From: a bacterium
Lineage (GTDB): Bacteria; Bacillota; Clostridia; Lachnospirales; Lachnospiraceae
DNA: 42,543 nucleotides
Direction: 5' to 3'
NCBI GenBank assembly: GCA_023666335.1
Contig: JAMPCE010000018.1
Location: 1-42,543, forward strand
Both the position numbers and the translations under genes were made by a program. Positions 32,985 to 41,852 of the stretch are shown here, one piece after another. Every line of letters begins with the position of its first letter. Positions within the stretch are counted from its first letter, which is position 1. The notes beneath the pieces were generated by a model. That model did no database searches. It worked only from the letters and a program-made list of their open reading frames with translations, and had not been told where the DNA came from.

Positions 32985-34856
32985 ATGTTGCTGGAACAGA
33001 TCACGCAGACGAACGATATCAAACAGATCGCGCCGGAGGATTACGGGGTGCTGGCGGAGGAAATCAGGCAGTTTCTGATCGAGTCCATCAGCGTGACGGG
33101 AGGACATCTGGGTTCCAATCTGGGGGCGGTGGAGCTGACGATGGCGCTTCATCTGTTTCTCGATCTGCCGGAGGATAAACTCATCTGGGATGTGGGGCAT
33201 CAGTCCTATACGCACAAGATCCTGACGGGCAGGAGGGACGGTTTTGTAAACTTACGCAAGTTCGGCGGCATCAGCGGGTTTCCCAAGCGCAAAGAGAGCG
33301 ACTGCGACTGTTTTGATACGGGACACAGTTCCACCTCGATCTCGGCGGGGCTGGGCATGGTCAAGGCGAGAGACATTCAGGGCGGCAGCAACACCATCGT
33401 CTCCGTGATCGGAGACGGATCGCTGACCGGAGGCATGGCATATGAAGCGTTAAACAACGCTTCCCGTCTGGAGACCAACTTTATCATCGTGTTAAACGAC
33501 AACAATATGTCCATTTCCGAGAATGTGGGCGGCGTTTCCAAGTACCTGAACAACATCAGGACAGCCAATATGTATCTGGACTTAAAAGCAGGGATCTATA
33601 AATCGCTCCGGGGGAAACCCGGTTACGGGGATAAAGTGGTCAGCAAGATCAGGCGGGCGAAGAGCAGTTTTAAGCAGTTGGTGGTCCCGGGGATGTTCTT
33701 TGAGGATATGGGGATCACCTATCTCGGACCTGTGGACGGTCATAACATTTCGGAGATGGTACATATCTTCAAAGAGGCAAAAAAGGTCAAAAAGGCGGTG
33801 CTTGTCCATGTCATTACCCAAAAGGGCAGGGGGTATGCTCCGGCGGAACGCCATCCGGCAAGATTTCACGGCGCGGAGCCTTTTGACATTGAGACCGGAA
33901 TCCCCAGCTCGCCCAGGACGAAAGCGAATTACACGGATATCTTTTCCACGGTCATGTGCAAACTGGGACAGCGGGACGAGAAAGTGGTGGCGATCACGGC
34001 GGCAATGCCGGACGGCACGGGATTGAAGCGGTTCCGCAATATGTATCCGGATCGTTTTTTCGACGTGGGGATCGCGGAGGAACATGCGGTGACGTTTGCG
34101 GCGGGACTGGCGGCGGGAGGCTTAAAACCCATTGTGGCGATCTATTCTTCTTTTTTACAGCGGGCTTATGACCAGATTCTGCATGACGTCTGCATCCAGA
34201 ACCTGCCGGTAGTCTTCTGTATCGACAGGGCAGGATTGGTCGGAAGCGACGGGGAGACCCATCAGGGGCTGTTCGACCTCTCGTACCTCTCCTCCATACC
34301 GAATATGCACATTCTGGCGCCCAAGAATAAGTGGGAGCTTTCCGATATGATCAAATATGCCGTGGAGTTCGGCGGCCCTGTGGCGATCCGGTATCCCAGA
34401 GGAGAGGCGTTCGACGGGCTGCGGGAGTACCGGGAACCGATTGCCTGCGGAAAGAGCGAACTGCTCTTTGCGGAGGAGGAGATCGCCCTGATCGCGGTGG
34501 GCAGTATGGTGAAAGTGGCGCTTACCGTGCGGGAGCGGCTGAAAAGTAAGGGAATCGCCTGCACGCTTGTAAACGCGCGCTTTGTGAAACCCATCGACGA
34601 AGAAATGATTGAAAAGATGTGCAAAAACCATCGCCTTGTCGTCACGATGGAAGAAAATGTGGCGAGCGGCGGTTTCGGTGAGAAAGTCAGGGCGTTTGCG
34701 GATTCCCTCGGACAGGGGACGAGCATACTGACGGTTGCGATCCCCGACGAGTATGTGGAGCACGGCAATGTGGAGCTTTTGAAGCAGGAGGTCGGCATCG
34801 ACGCGGCGACGGTGGAGGAGAGAGTTGTCTCGGCTTACCGCGCGCTAAAGCGGTAA
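32985..34856 (+). CDS. dxs: 1-deoxy-D-xylulose-5-phosphate synthase
   Basis: A 623-residue thiamine-diphosphate enzyme that starts the MEP isoprenoid pathway from pyruvate and glyceraldehyde 3-phosphate, feeding ispA next door. Motifs are VTGGHLGSNLGAVELT, IWDVGHQSYTHKIL, the ThDP motif GDGSLTGGMAYEAL...NDNNMSIS, the catalytic Glu in DVGIAEEHAVTFAAG, and YSSFLQRAYDQ in the transketolase-like domain. The ATG at 32985 is chosen because AAGGGG lies 8 bases upstream and the family N-terminus follows; a GTG at 32976 is in frame. Confidence 0.97.
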   Translation: MLLEQITQTNDIKQIAPEDYGVLAEEIRQFLIESISVTGGHLGSNLGAVELTMALHLFLDLPEDKLIWDVGHQSYTHKILTGRRDGFVNLRKFGGISGFPKRKESDCDCFDTGHSSTSISAGLGMVKARDIQGGSNTIVSVIGDGSLTGGMAYEALNNASRLETNFIIVLNDNNMSISENVGGVSKYLNNIRTANMYLDLKAGIYKSLRGKPGYGDKVVSKIRRAKSSFKQLVVPGMFFEDMGITYLGPVDGHNISEMVHIFKEAKKVKKAVLVHVITQKGRGYAPAERHPARFHGAEPFDIETGIPSSPRTKANYTDIFSTVMCKLGQRDEKVVAITAAMPDGTGLKRFRNMYPDRFFDVGIAEEHAVTFAAGLAAGGLKPIVAIYSSFLQRAYDQILHDVCIQNLPVVFCIDRAGLVGSDGETHQGLFDLSYLSSIPNMHILAPKNKWELSDMIKYAVEFGGPVAIRYPRGEAFDGLREYREPIACGKSELLFAEEEIALIAVGSMVKVALTVRERLKSKGIACTLVNARFVKPIDEEMIEKMCKNHRLVVTMEENVASGGFGEKVRAFADSLGQGTSILTVAIPDEYVEHGNVELLKQEVGIDAATVEERVVSAYRALKR

Positions 34857-34878
34857 ACGGCTATAGGTAACAGGTGTT

Positions 34879-35703
34879 ATGAAAGAAAGACTGGATGTGA
34901 TCCTGGTCAGGCAGGGCTATGCGCCCTCCAGAGAAAAGGCAAAGGCGCTTCTCATGGCGGGCAGCGTGTTTGTGGATAACCAGAGAGAAGACAAGGCGGG
35001 GGCACAGTTTGACGAGAGCAGGATCAAACTGGAGGTAAAGGGGAAGCCGATTCCGTATGTGAGCAGAGGCGGGTTGAAACTGGAACGCGCCCTGCGGGAG
35101 TTTCCCATAGCCCTGACAGACAGCGTGTGCATGGATATCGGCGCTTCCACGGGAGGTTTCACCGATTGTATGCTGCAAAACGGCGCGGGAAAGGTGTATG
35201 CCATCGACGTGGGGCACGGGCAGCTTGACTGGAAACTCAGAAACGACGAGCGGGTAGTCTGTATGGAGAAGACGAATTTCCGCTATGTGACGGGGGAGCA
35301 GATTCCGGAGCCGATCGATTTTGCTTCGGCGGACGTCTCCTTTATCTCCCTCACAAAAATTCTGCCTCCGGCGCGGGAGCTGTTACGGGAGCGGGGGGAG
35401 ATGGTATGCCTGATCAAGCCCCAGTTTGAGGCGGGACGGGAGAAAGTCGGTAAAAAAGGCGTTGTGCGGGACAGAAAGGTACACGTCGAGGTGATACGGG
35501 CGGTGACGGATTTTTCGGAGAAGACAGGTTTTTTGGTAAAAGGTCTGACCTACTCGCCGATCAAAGGTCCGGAAGGCAATATCGAGTATCTGATGTGGCT
35601 TGAAAAAGGGGCAAAGGAGCAAGCCGAAGAGACGGATCGGACGGTCCGGATCGAGGCGGTCGTAGAGGAAGCGCATGAAACATTTTTATCTGATCACCAA
35701 TGA
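34879..35703 (+). CDS. tlyA: TlyA family rRNA 2'-O-methyltransferase
   Basis: A 274-residue protein. The N-terminal S4 RNA-binding domain (1-60) is RLDVILVRQGYAPSREKAK. An FtsJ-like SAM domain follows with CMDIGASTGGFTDCMLQ, DVGHGQLDWKLR and ASADVSFISL. Homologues methylate 16S and 23S rRNA cytidines; some are annotated as haemolysins. The dxs-tlyA adjacency is conserved in Firmicutes. It overlaps nadK by 29 bases. Confidence 0.95.
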   Translation: MKERLDVILVRQGYAPSREKAKALLMAGSVFVDNQREDKAGAQFDESRIKLEVKGKPIPYVSRGGLKLERALREFPIALTDSVCMDIGASTGGFTDCMLQNGAGKVYAIDVGHGQLDWKLRNDERVVCMEKTNFRYVTGEQIPEPIDFASADVSFISLTKILPPARELLRERGEMVCLIKPQFEAGREKVGKKGVVRDRKVHVEVIRAVTDFSEKTGFLVKGLTYSPIKGPEGNIEYLMWLEKGAKEQAEETDRTVRIEAVVEEAHETFLSDHQ

Positions 35704-36511
35704 AGTGAAAGATCCGCAGGGCATCTTTACGGACAGGATCGTCGCTTATATCGAAAAACATGGCGGAACGGCTGTCTGTGTCAAAAATGAGAGACAGGCG
35801 TTTTCCGATGATCAAAAAGGAGAGGCGGACTGCGTTCTGGTGCTGGGCGGAGACGGCACCCTGCTGCGGGCGGCAGGTAATGTGACGGACGGCGGGCTGC
35901 CGCTTCTGGGCATTAATCTGGGGACGCTCGGATATCTGGCGGAGGTGGAGAGCGCCTGCGCGGAGGAAGCGCTTGAGAGTCTCTTTGCGGACGAATATGT
36001 GCGGGAGGAGCGGATGATGCTTTCCGGCAGGATCTACGCAGGGGAAAGGGAAGAGGAGCAGTATGCCTTAAACGATGTCGTGATCTCCCGCTGCGGTTCC
36101 TTGCAGATCGTCAATGTGCGCATTCTGGTGAACGGGCGGTTCCTGCATGATTACTGCGCAGACGGCGTGATCGTGGCGACGCCTACCGGATCTACAGGGT
36201 ATAATCTCTCGGCTGGCGGACCGATCGTGGAGCCGTCGGCAAACCTCCTGTTACTCACGCCGATCTGTCCCCACACGTTGAATACGCGCAGTATCGTGTT
36301 TTCCCCGGAGGATGAGATCAGCGTGGAGATCCCTGTCGGAAAAGACGGCACGGAACAGGTGGTGGAGGCGAACTTTGACGGCAGCCACAGGGTCACGATG
36401 CGTACGGGGGACCGTCTGGTGATCCGCAGGGCGGATAAGACCACGGGCATCCTGCGCCTCAATACGGAGAGTTTTCTGACCGTGCTGCAAAAAAAGATGA
36501 GTGATGTCTGA
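35675..36511 (+). CDS. nadK: NAD kinase
   Basis: A 278-residue enzyme making NADP from NAD. Motifs are VLGGDGTLLRAAG (GGDGT active site), LGINLGTLGYLAEVE, ALNDVVISR (NE/D site) and the glycine-rich TPTGSTGYNLSAGGPIVEP. The start lies inside the end of tlyA, suggesting coupling. In clostridial genomes nadK commonly sits between tlyA and argR as here. Confidence 0.96.
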   Translation: MKHFYLITNEVKDPQGIFTDRIVAYIEKHGGTAVCVKNERQAFSDDQKGEADCVLVLGGDGTLLRAAGNVTDGGLPLLGINLGTLGYLAEVESACAEEALESLFADEYVREERMMLSGRIYAGEREEEQYALNDVVISRCGSLQIVNVRILVNGRFLHDYCADGVIVATPTGSTGYNLSAGGPIVEPSANLLLLTPICPHTLNTRSIVFSPEDEISVEIPVGKDGTEQVVEANFDGSHRVTMRTGDRLVIRRADKTTGILRLNTESFLTVLQKKMSDV

Positions 36512-36539
36512 AAAGCGGAGCAAAGGATCTGAAAAAAAT

Positions 36540-36989
36540 ATGAAGAAAAAGAGACACGAAAAGATCATAGAACTGATCACCCGATATGAGGTGGAAACGC
36601 AGGAGGAACTGGTGGAGCGCCTGCGGGACGAGGGGTATCAGGTCACACAGGCAACGGTATCCCGGGATATCAGGGAGCTAAAGCTTTCCAAGATCCCAAA
36701 CGGCAGGGGGCAGCAGAAGTATGTGACCTTTGACGGGGAGGATGCGCATCTGGGAGACAAGTACGGCAGGGTGCTGAAAGAAGGTTATGTCTCGATGGCG
36801 CCCGCCCAGAATCTTCTGGTCTTAAAGACAGTGCCGGGCATGGCGATGGCGGTCGCGGCAGCGATCGACGCCATGAAGATCGAGGAGGTCGTGGGCTGCA
36901 TTGCCGGGGATAATACGGTGATGATGGCGATGGGAAGCGTAGAGGACGCGCAGATCGTAATGGAGAAGATCGGCAGAATGGTGGGATGA
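36540..36989 (+). CDS. argR: Arginine repressor
   Basis: A 149-residue ArgR/AhrC transcription factor. The winged helix-turn-helix N-terminus has KKKRHEKIIELI, QEELVERLRDEGYQVTQATVS and RDIRELKLSKIP. The C-terminal hexamerisation and arginine-binding domain has TVPGMAMAVAAAID and the GCIAGDNTVM signature. The length matches the family. The ATG at 36540 is chosen for the standard N-terminus, although the open frame extends into nadK. It is directly followed by recN after one base. No arginine genes are nearby. Confidence 0.95.
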   Translation: MKKKRHEKIIELITRYEVETQEELVERLRDEGYQVTQATVSRDIRELKLSKIPNGRGQQKYVTFDGEDAHLGDKYGRVLKEGYVSMAPAQNLLVLKTVPGMAMAVAAAIDAMKIEEVVGCIAGDNTVMMAMGSVEDAQIVMEKIGRMVG

Positions 36990-36990
36990 G

Positions 36991-38673
36991 ATGCTCGAAA
37001 GTTTACATGTGAAAAATCTGGCACTGATCGACGAGGCGGAGGTGCTTTTCGGAAAGGGACTGAATATCCTGACCGGAGAGACGGGCGCGGGAAAATCGAT
37101 CATCATAGGTTCTATCAACCTGGCGCTGGGCGCCAAGGCTGATCGGGAACTGATCCGCACAGGGGCGGAGTATGCGCTTGTGGAGCTTGTGTTTTCCGTG
37201 GAGGAGCCTGCACAGAGACAGATGATAGAGGCGCTGGAACTGCCGCTGGAGGAAAATCAGGTCATCCTACAGCGCAAGATCATGGAAAACCGCAGCGTCT
37301 GTAAGGTCTGTGGGGAGACGGTGACGGCAAAGCAGTTAAAACAGCTGGCGGAGATCCTGATCGATATCCACGGACAGCATGAGCATCAGTCCCTGTTAAA
37401 GAACAGTCGGCAGATGGAGATCCTGGATGCTTACGCGGGCGACGGTCTTGCGGAGAAAAAGGAGGCGCTCAAGGAAGTCTACCGACAGTACAGGGAAGCC
37501 GCGCGCGCGCTGTCGGAGAATGAGACGGACGAAGAGACGAGGCGGAAAGAATGCGCGCTTGCGGAGTTTGAGTGCTCCGAGATCGAAGAGGCGGCGCTCG
37601 TATCCGGGGAGGATGAGGAGTTAGAGAAGACTTACCAAAAGATGAACAACGCCAGAAAGATCGAGGAGGCGGCTGCAGCCGCCCATGCGCTCTGCGGCTA
37701 TGAAAACGACGGTGCGGGCAGCGCGATCGGCAGGGCGCTCAAGGAGATTCGCAGCGTTTCCGCTTTCGATGAGAGCCTGCGGGAGTATGAGCAGCAGCTT
37801 TTGGATATTGACAGTCTCTTAAACGACTATAACAGAGGGATGGCTGCTTACGTCGCGGGGCTTGCGTTTGACGGGCAGGCGTTTGAGCAGATTCAGACGC
37901 GTCTGAATCTCATCAATCATCTCAAGGCAAAATATGGTAATTCCGTCGAGGAGATCCTGAAATATCAGGCAAAAGCGCAGGGAATCATAGAGAAGTACAG
38001 AGATTATGACGCCTATCGGGAAAAACTTGCGGCGAAAGTGGAGGAATCACGGGAAAAGGCGCTTCTTCTCTGCGCGGAGATATCCGCTCTCAGAAAGAAG
38101 AACGCCGACGCGCTCGCAAAGCAGATGCAGCGCGCGCTGCTCGATTTGAATTTTGAACAGGCGGTCTTTGAGATCCGCGTGGAGGGCGGCGAGGAGCATC
38201 TGGGAGAAAACGGTTACGATGAGGTCTGTTTTATGATCTCCGCAAATCCCGGAGAACCTTTAAAGGAGCTTGCGCAGACGGCGAGCGGCGGCGAACTTTC
38301 GCGTATTATGCTGGCTTTAAAGACCGTGCTCGCGGACAAGGACGAGATCGAGACGCTGATCTTTGACGAGATCGATACGGGGATCAGCGGCAGGACAGCC
38401 TGGAAAGTCTCGGAAAAGATGGGTATTTTGGGGAAAAATCATCAGTTGATCTGTATTACCCATCTGCCGCAGATCGCCGCGATGGCGGATTCGCATTTTG
38501 TGATCGAAAAACAGGTGGCGGAGGGAAGGTCGCTTTCGGGGATCCGGGAACTTTCACGGGAAGAGAGCGTGAGAGAGCTGGCAAGGATGCTGGGCGGCGA
38601 CCAGATCACGGATGCCGCGCTGCAAAATGCGGAAGAAATGAAAGAACTGGCAGGAAAAACCAGACAATCTTAA
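36991..38673 (+). CDS. recN: DNA repair protein RecN
   Basis: A 560-residue SMC-like ATPase of double-strand-break repair. The N-terminal half has VLFGKGLNILTGETGAGKS (Walker A) and the ILIDIHGQHEHQSL segment. A long coiled-coil middle follows (about 160-370), then the signature TASGGELSRIMLALK and Walker B LIFDEIDTGISG, with a final HLPQIAAMAD switch region. It is the last gene of the run starting at the Asp23 gene; a hairpin follows 38 bases after the stop. Confidence 0.96.
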   Translation: MLESLHVKNLALIDEAEVLFGKGLNILTGETGAGKSIIIGSINLALGAKADRELIRTGAEYALVELVFSVEEPAQRQMIEALELPLEENQVILQRKIMENRSVCKVCGETVTAKQLKQLAEILIDIHGQHEHQSLLKNSRQMEILDAYAGDGLAEKKEALKEVYRQYREAARALSENETDEETRRKECALAEFECSEIEEAALVSGEDEELEKTYQKMNNARKIEEAAAAAHALCGYENDGAGSAIGRALKEIRSVSAFDESLREYEQQLLDIDSLLNDYNRGMAAYVAGLAFDGQAFEQIQTRLNLINHLKAKYGNSVEEILKYQAKAQGIIEKYRDYDAYREKLAAKVEESREKALLLCAEISALRKKNADALAKQMQRALLDLNFEQAVFEIRVEGGEEHLGENGYDEVCFMISANPGEPLKELAQTASGGELSRIMLALKTVLADKDEIETLIFDEIDTGISGRTAWKVSEKMGILGKNHQLICITHLPQIAAMADSHFVIEKQVAEGRSLSGIRELSREESVRELARMLGGDQITDAALQNAEEMKELAGKTRQS

Positions 38674-38704
38674 AAAAACATGCAATGAAAAATCGGATTC
38701 TTCA

Positions 38705-38711
38705 CATACTA
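38705..38711 (+). promoter_or_regulatory. Possible forespore (sigma-G/F type) -10 element of spoIVB
   Basis: CATACTA matches the -10 pattern of sigma-G promoters. A convincing -35 is not seen, though TGCAATG lies 17 bases upstream. Predicted initiation near 38718 falls inside the left arm of the following hairpin. Confidence 0.4.
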
Positions 38712-38743
38712 AAAGGGACATACTGAGTCATGTATGTCCCTTT
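38712..38743 (+). terminator. recN terminator overlapping the spoIVB promoter
   Basis: A perfect 12-bp stem AAAGGGACATAC / GTATGTCCCTTT with an 8-base loop. The T tract is short (TTTCTG). It would end transcripts from recN. Confidence 0.65.
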
Positions 38744-38784
38744 CTGCGCGTATCGGCAGAGATTTTTAGAGAGGAATGGGAAGC

Positions 38785-40125
38785 GTGAGAGATTCGATTA
38801 CAATGACCGGACAACAGGAAAAAAAATACAGAGCTTTTTTGTGGATGCTGCTTTTGACAGGCGTGACGGCGTTTTTTCTTGCCGCCTATCTGTCCTATTG
38901 GGATAAAATACCGTCCAGGATCCGGATCCGCGCCGGCGTGGAACAGGAATTTGATTTTCGGATTCCGGTCTCCGGCGAGATCTACCGGACGGGAGAGGAG
39001 GCAGCTCCGGTATCCGCAGTAGCGGATGTGAGCGGAACGGACGTAAGGACATCCAAAAAGACGGGAAATCCCGAAAGCATTCATGTGGATTTTGCCCGTA
39101 CCGTCAAACTGAAAGCCAATCAGATCGACACCTATCAGATGGATCTGAAACTGTTTGGCGTGCTGCCTTACAAGAATGTGGACATCGAGGTGATCCAGGA
39201 CAAGATGCTGATTCCCTCGGGCATCCCGATCGGGATCTATGTCAAGACCGAGGGCGTTCTGGTTGTGGGGATCGGAGAATTTGAGAGCAGCGGGGGAGAG
39301 AACATATCGCCCGCCCGATATGTTCTGCAGAAAGGTGATTACATCTTAAAGAGCAACGGGGAGACGATCGAGAACAAGAAGCAGTTTATCAGCATGGTGG
39401 AGGCTTCCGAGGGCGGGGATATGGTGCTGACGATCCGCCGGGGCGGAGAAATAACAGATGTTATGGTAAACGCGGAAAAGAACCAGATGCAGGAATGGAA
39501 GCTGGGAATCTGGATTCGGGACAATGCGCAGGGGATCGGCACCATGACTTACGAGGATACCGACGATTCTTTCGGCGCGCTGGGGCACGGCATCAACGAT
39601 GTGGACACCTCCATTCTGATGAATCTGGAGGAGGGAGTGCTTTATCGAACGGAGATCGTAGGCATCACCAGAGGCGCCGGGGGAGCGCCCGGGGAGCTGA
39701 CCGGGTACATCGAGTATGACAGCGACAATGTGATCGGAGAGATCACTGAAAATACGGTGGCGGGGATCTTCGGCGTCTGCGACCATGCCCTTTTGGAAAA
39801 CGCCGCTTACGAGCCGGTGCCCATCGCCTTAAAGCAGGAGATTGAGCTTGGTCCGGCGCAGATCATCTGTTCCGTTTCCGGGGAGCCGGAATTTTACGAT
39901 GTGGAGATCGTGGAGGTGAATCAGGAACATGAGAATGTGAATCGGGGCATTGTGATCCGTGTGGTGGACGAAAAGCTCCTGATGCTGACGGGCGGCATCA
40001 TACAGGGGATGAGCGGCAGTCCCATTATCCAGAACGGGAAGCTGGCTGGCGCGGTGACGCATGTGCTGGTAAACGATTCCACAAAGGGGTACGGGATCTT
40101 TATTGAGGAGATGCTGTCGCATTAA
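38785..40125 (+). CDS. spoIVB: SpoIVB peptidase
   Basis: A 446-residue S55-family serine protease secreted from the forespore that triggers pro-sigma-K processing. It has an N-terminal membrane anchor (LWMLLLTGVTAFFLAAYLSY), a PDZ domain (about 150-225, with PSGIPIGIYVKTEGVLVVG and LQKGDYILKSNGETI), then the catalytic domain with His in FGALGHGIND and Ser in IQGMSGSPIIQNGKLAGAV. GAGGA lies 9 bases before the GTG at 38785, which I prefer to the ATG at 38776 that abuts the ribosome site. It follows recN as in other Firmicutes; spo0A, its usual downstream neighbour, is not here. Confidence 0.95.
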   Translation: MRDSITMTGQQEKKYRAFLWMLLLTGVTAFFLAAYLSYWDKIPSRIRIRAGVEQEFDFRIPVSGEIYRTGEEAAPVSAVADVSGTDVRTSKKTGNPESIHVDFARTVKLKANQIDTYQMDLKLFGVLPYKNVDIEVIQDKMLIPSGIPIGIYVKTEGVLVVGIGEFESSGGENISPARYVLQKGDYILKSNGETIENKKQFISMVEASEGGDMVLTIRRGGEITDVMVNAEKNQMQEWKLGIWIRDNAQGIGTMTYEDTDDSFGALGHGINDVDTSILMNLEEGVLYRTEIVGITRGAGGAPGELTGYIEYDSDNVIGEITENTVAGIFGVCDHALLENAAYEPVPIALKQEIELGPAQIICSVSGEPEFYDVEIVEVNQEHENVNRGIVIRVVDEKLLMLTGGIIQGMSGSPIIQNGKLAGAVTHVLVNDSTKGYGIFIEEMLSH

Positions 40126-40143
40126 ATTTTCCGGCGTCTTTTC

Positions 40144-40172
40144 TTTACTTCCTATCAATGGAATGTTAAAAT
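40144..40172 (+). promoter_or_regulatory. Promoter of the ATPase-nuclease gene
   Basis: TTTACT at 40144-40149, a 17-base spacer and TAAAAT at 40167-40172. A 7-base inverted repeat, TCAATGG (40155-40161) and CCATTGA (40184-40190), brackets the -10 and could be an operator. Confidence 0.55.
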
Positions 40173-40218
40173 AAATCAATCTACCATTGAAAGAATGCTG
40201 CAAAGTGGAGGAAGGACA

Positions 40219-41817
40219 ATGACGCGTTATTTTAATACGGAAGGCTGTTGCGACCCGGAAGAGCATTATATGGTAAATCTGGACGACAGACTGGAGCAGA
40301 TTAAGCGGCTGTATATAGACAGAGGGAAATATTTTGTGATTAACAGAGGGCGTCAGTATGGCAAGACAACGACGCTTATGGCTTTGACGAACTATTTAAA
40401 GGATGCGTATAGCGTTTGGCATATGGATTTTCAGATGATGAGCACGTCTAACTTTGCGAGTGAACAGATTTTTGTGGCGAAATTTATCAGGTATGTAGAA
40501 AAACTCATTTCTAAAAAGAAAGAATTAAAGGATGATATAGATGCAGATGCTTTGCATGCGTTGAGCGCTCTGAAAGAGAACGAAAATGCTTCAATGGATT
40601 TATTGTTTGGTGATTTAAGCAAAATTTGTGAAACAGCGAAAAGACCAATTGTGTTGATGATCGATGAAGTAGACAGCGCATCTAATAATCAGGTGTTTCT
40701 TGATTTCCTTGCGCTTCTGAGGGGATATTACCTTGACCGGAAAAACAGCCCGATTTTTCATTCCGTTGTTCTTGCGGGTGTATATGATATTAAAAATTTA
40801 AAACTGAAAATCCGTCCGGATGCGGAACATCAATATAATAGTCCGTGGAATATAGCGGCGAAATTTAATGTTGAGATGAGCTTTTCGGTGAAACAAATCG
40901 CAGATATGTTATGGCAGTATGAGACGGATCATAAGATTGGCATGGATGTAGAGAAAGTCGCAGAAGAAATTTATCAGTATACTTCCGGCTATCCATATCT
41001 TGTTTCTGCGATATGTAAATATTTGGACGAGGAAATTTCCGGGCAACAGGGGTTTGAAAGCATTAAAGATCCGTGGACAAGAAAAGGCATTGCACAGGCT
41101 GTAAAAATTTTACTGGCTGAAAATATTCCGCTGTTTGACAGTATGGTGAAGCAACTGGATACCTATAAGGAGCTGCGCGATATCTTAGAGCAAATCTTGT
41201 ATCAAGGGAAAAGCATATCCTTTAGTCCTGCCGATAAATCCATAAGTTTAGGACTTATGTTTGGGTTCCTGAAACAAGAAAACGGTCGTATTGCAATAGC
41301 AAATCACATTTTTGAAATGTATCTGTTGAATTTGTTTATGGTCGAAGAATCCCTCAAAAGTGATGTGTTCCGGCAAGGTCAAAACGATAAAAACCAGTTT
41401 ATCAAAGAAAATCGTTTAGATATGGATTTGGTACTAAAAAAGTTTGTGGAATATTTCACAGACATTTACGGTGACAATGACGAGAAATTTGTAGAGAAAT
41501 TCGGACGCAAATTTTTTCTGCTATACCTCAAACCCATCATAAACGGCACGGGAAATTACTATCTTGAAGCGCAGACCTTAGATGCAAGAAGGACAGACGT
41601 TATCGTGGATTATCTTGGCGAGCAATATGTGGTGGAACTAAAAATCTGGCATGGAACCGAATATAACGAACGCGGCGAGCAGCAGCTCATAGAATATTTG
41701 AATTATTTTCACCAAAAGAAAGGATACATGCTCAGCTTCAATTTTAATCAGAAAAAAGAGATTGGCATAAAGGTTATCACATTAGGAGATAAGACGATTG
41801 TTGAGGCGGTTGTCTGA
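40219..41817 (+). CDS. AAA-like ATPase with C-terminal PD-(D/E)XK nuclease domain
   Basis: A 532-residue protein. The P-loop is GRQYGKTT at residues 44-51, and Walker B is PIVLMIDEVD with DE at 149-150. Then a helical and winged-helix region (about 200-370). The C-terminal domain carries D460, E473 and K475 (RTDVIV...VVELK) plus a following EQQL, the PD-(D/E)XK nuclease pattern. This matches AAA-ATPase-like/PDDEXK_9 proteins, often multi-copy in gut Firmicutes, whose function is unproven. GGAGGAAGGAC precedes the ATG. The codons are AT-richer than in neighbours upstream. It lies between spoIVB and cas6, so a defence role is possible but inferred. Confidence 0.8.
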   Translation: MTRYFNTEGCCDPEEHYMVNLDDRLEQIKRLYIDRGKYFVINRGRQYGKTTTLMALTNYLKDAYSVWHMDFQMMSTSNFASEQIFVAKFIRYVEKLISKKKELKDDIDADALHALSALKENENASMDLLFGDLSKICETAKRPIVLMIDEVDSASNNQVFLDFLALLRGYYLDRKNSPIFHSVVLAGVYDIKNLKLKIRPDAEHQYNSPWNIAAKFNVEMSFSVKQIADMLWQYETDHKIGMDVEKVAEEIYQYTSGYPYLVSAICKYLDEEISGQQGFESIKDPWTRKGIAQAVKILLAENIPLFDSMVKQLDTYKELRDILEQILYQGKSISFSPADKSISLGLMFGFLKQENGRIAIANHIFEMYLLNLFMVEESLKSDVFRQGQNDKNQFIKENRLDMDLVLKKFVEYFTDIYGDNDEKFVEKFGRKFFLLYLKPIINGTGNYYLEAQTLDARRTDVIVDYLGEQYVVELKIWHGTEYNERGEQQLIEYLNYFHQKKGYMLSFNFNQKKEIGIKVITLGDKTIVEAVV

Positions 41818-41852
41818 AATAAATTGATTCACAGAGAAAGGGACATTTTCAA

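Noticed and set aside
32310..33215. A 301-codon minus-strand frame
   Set aside because: Antisense to ispA and dxs, both well supported; His/Arg/Leu-rich shadow composition.
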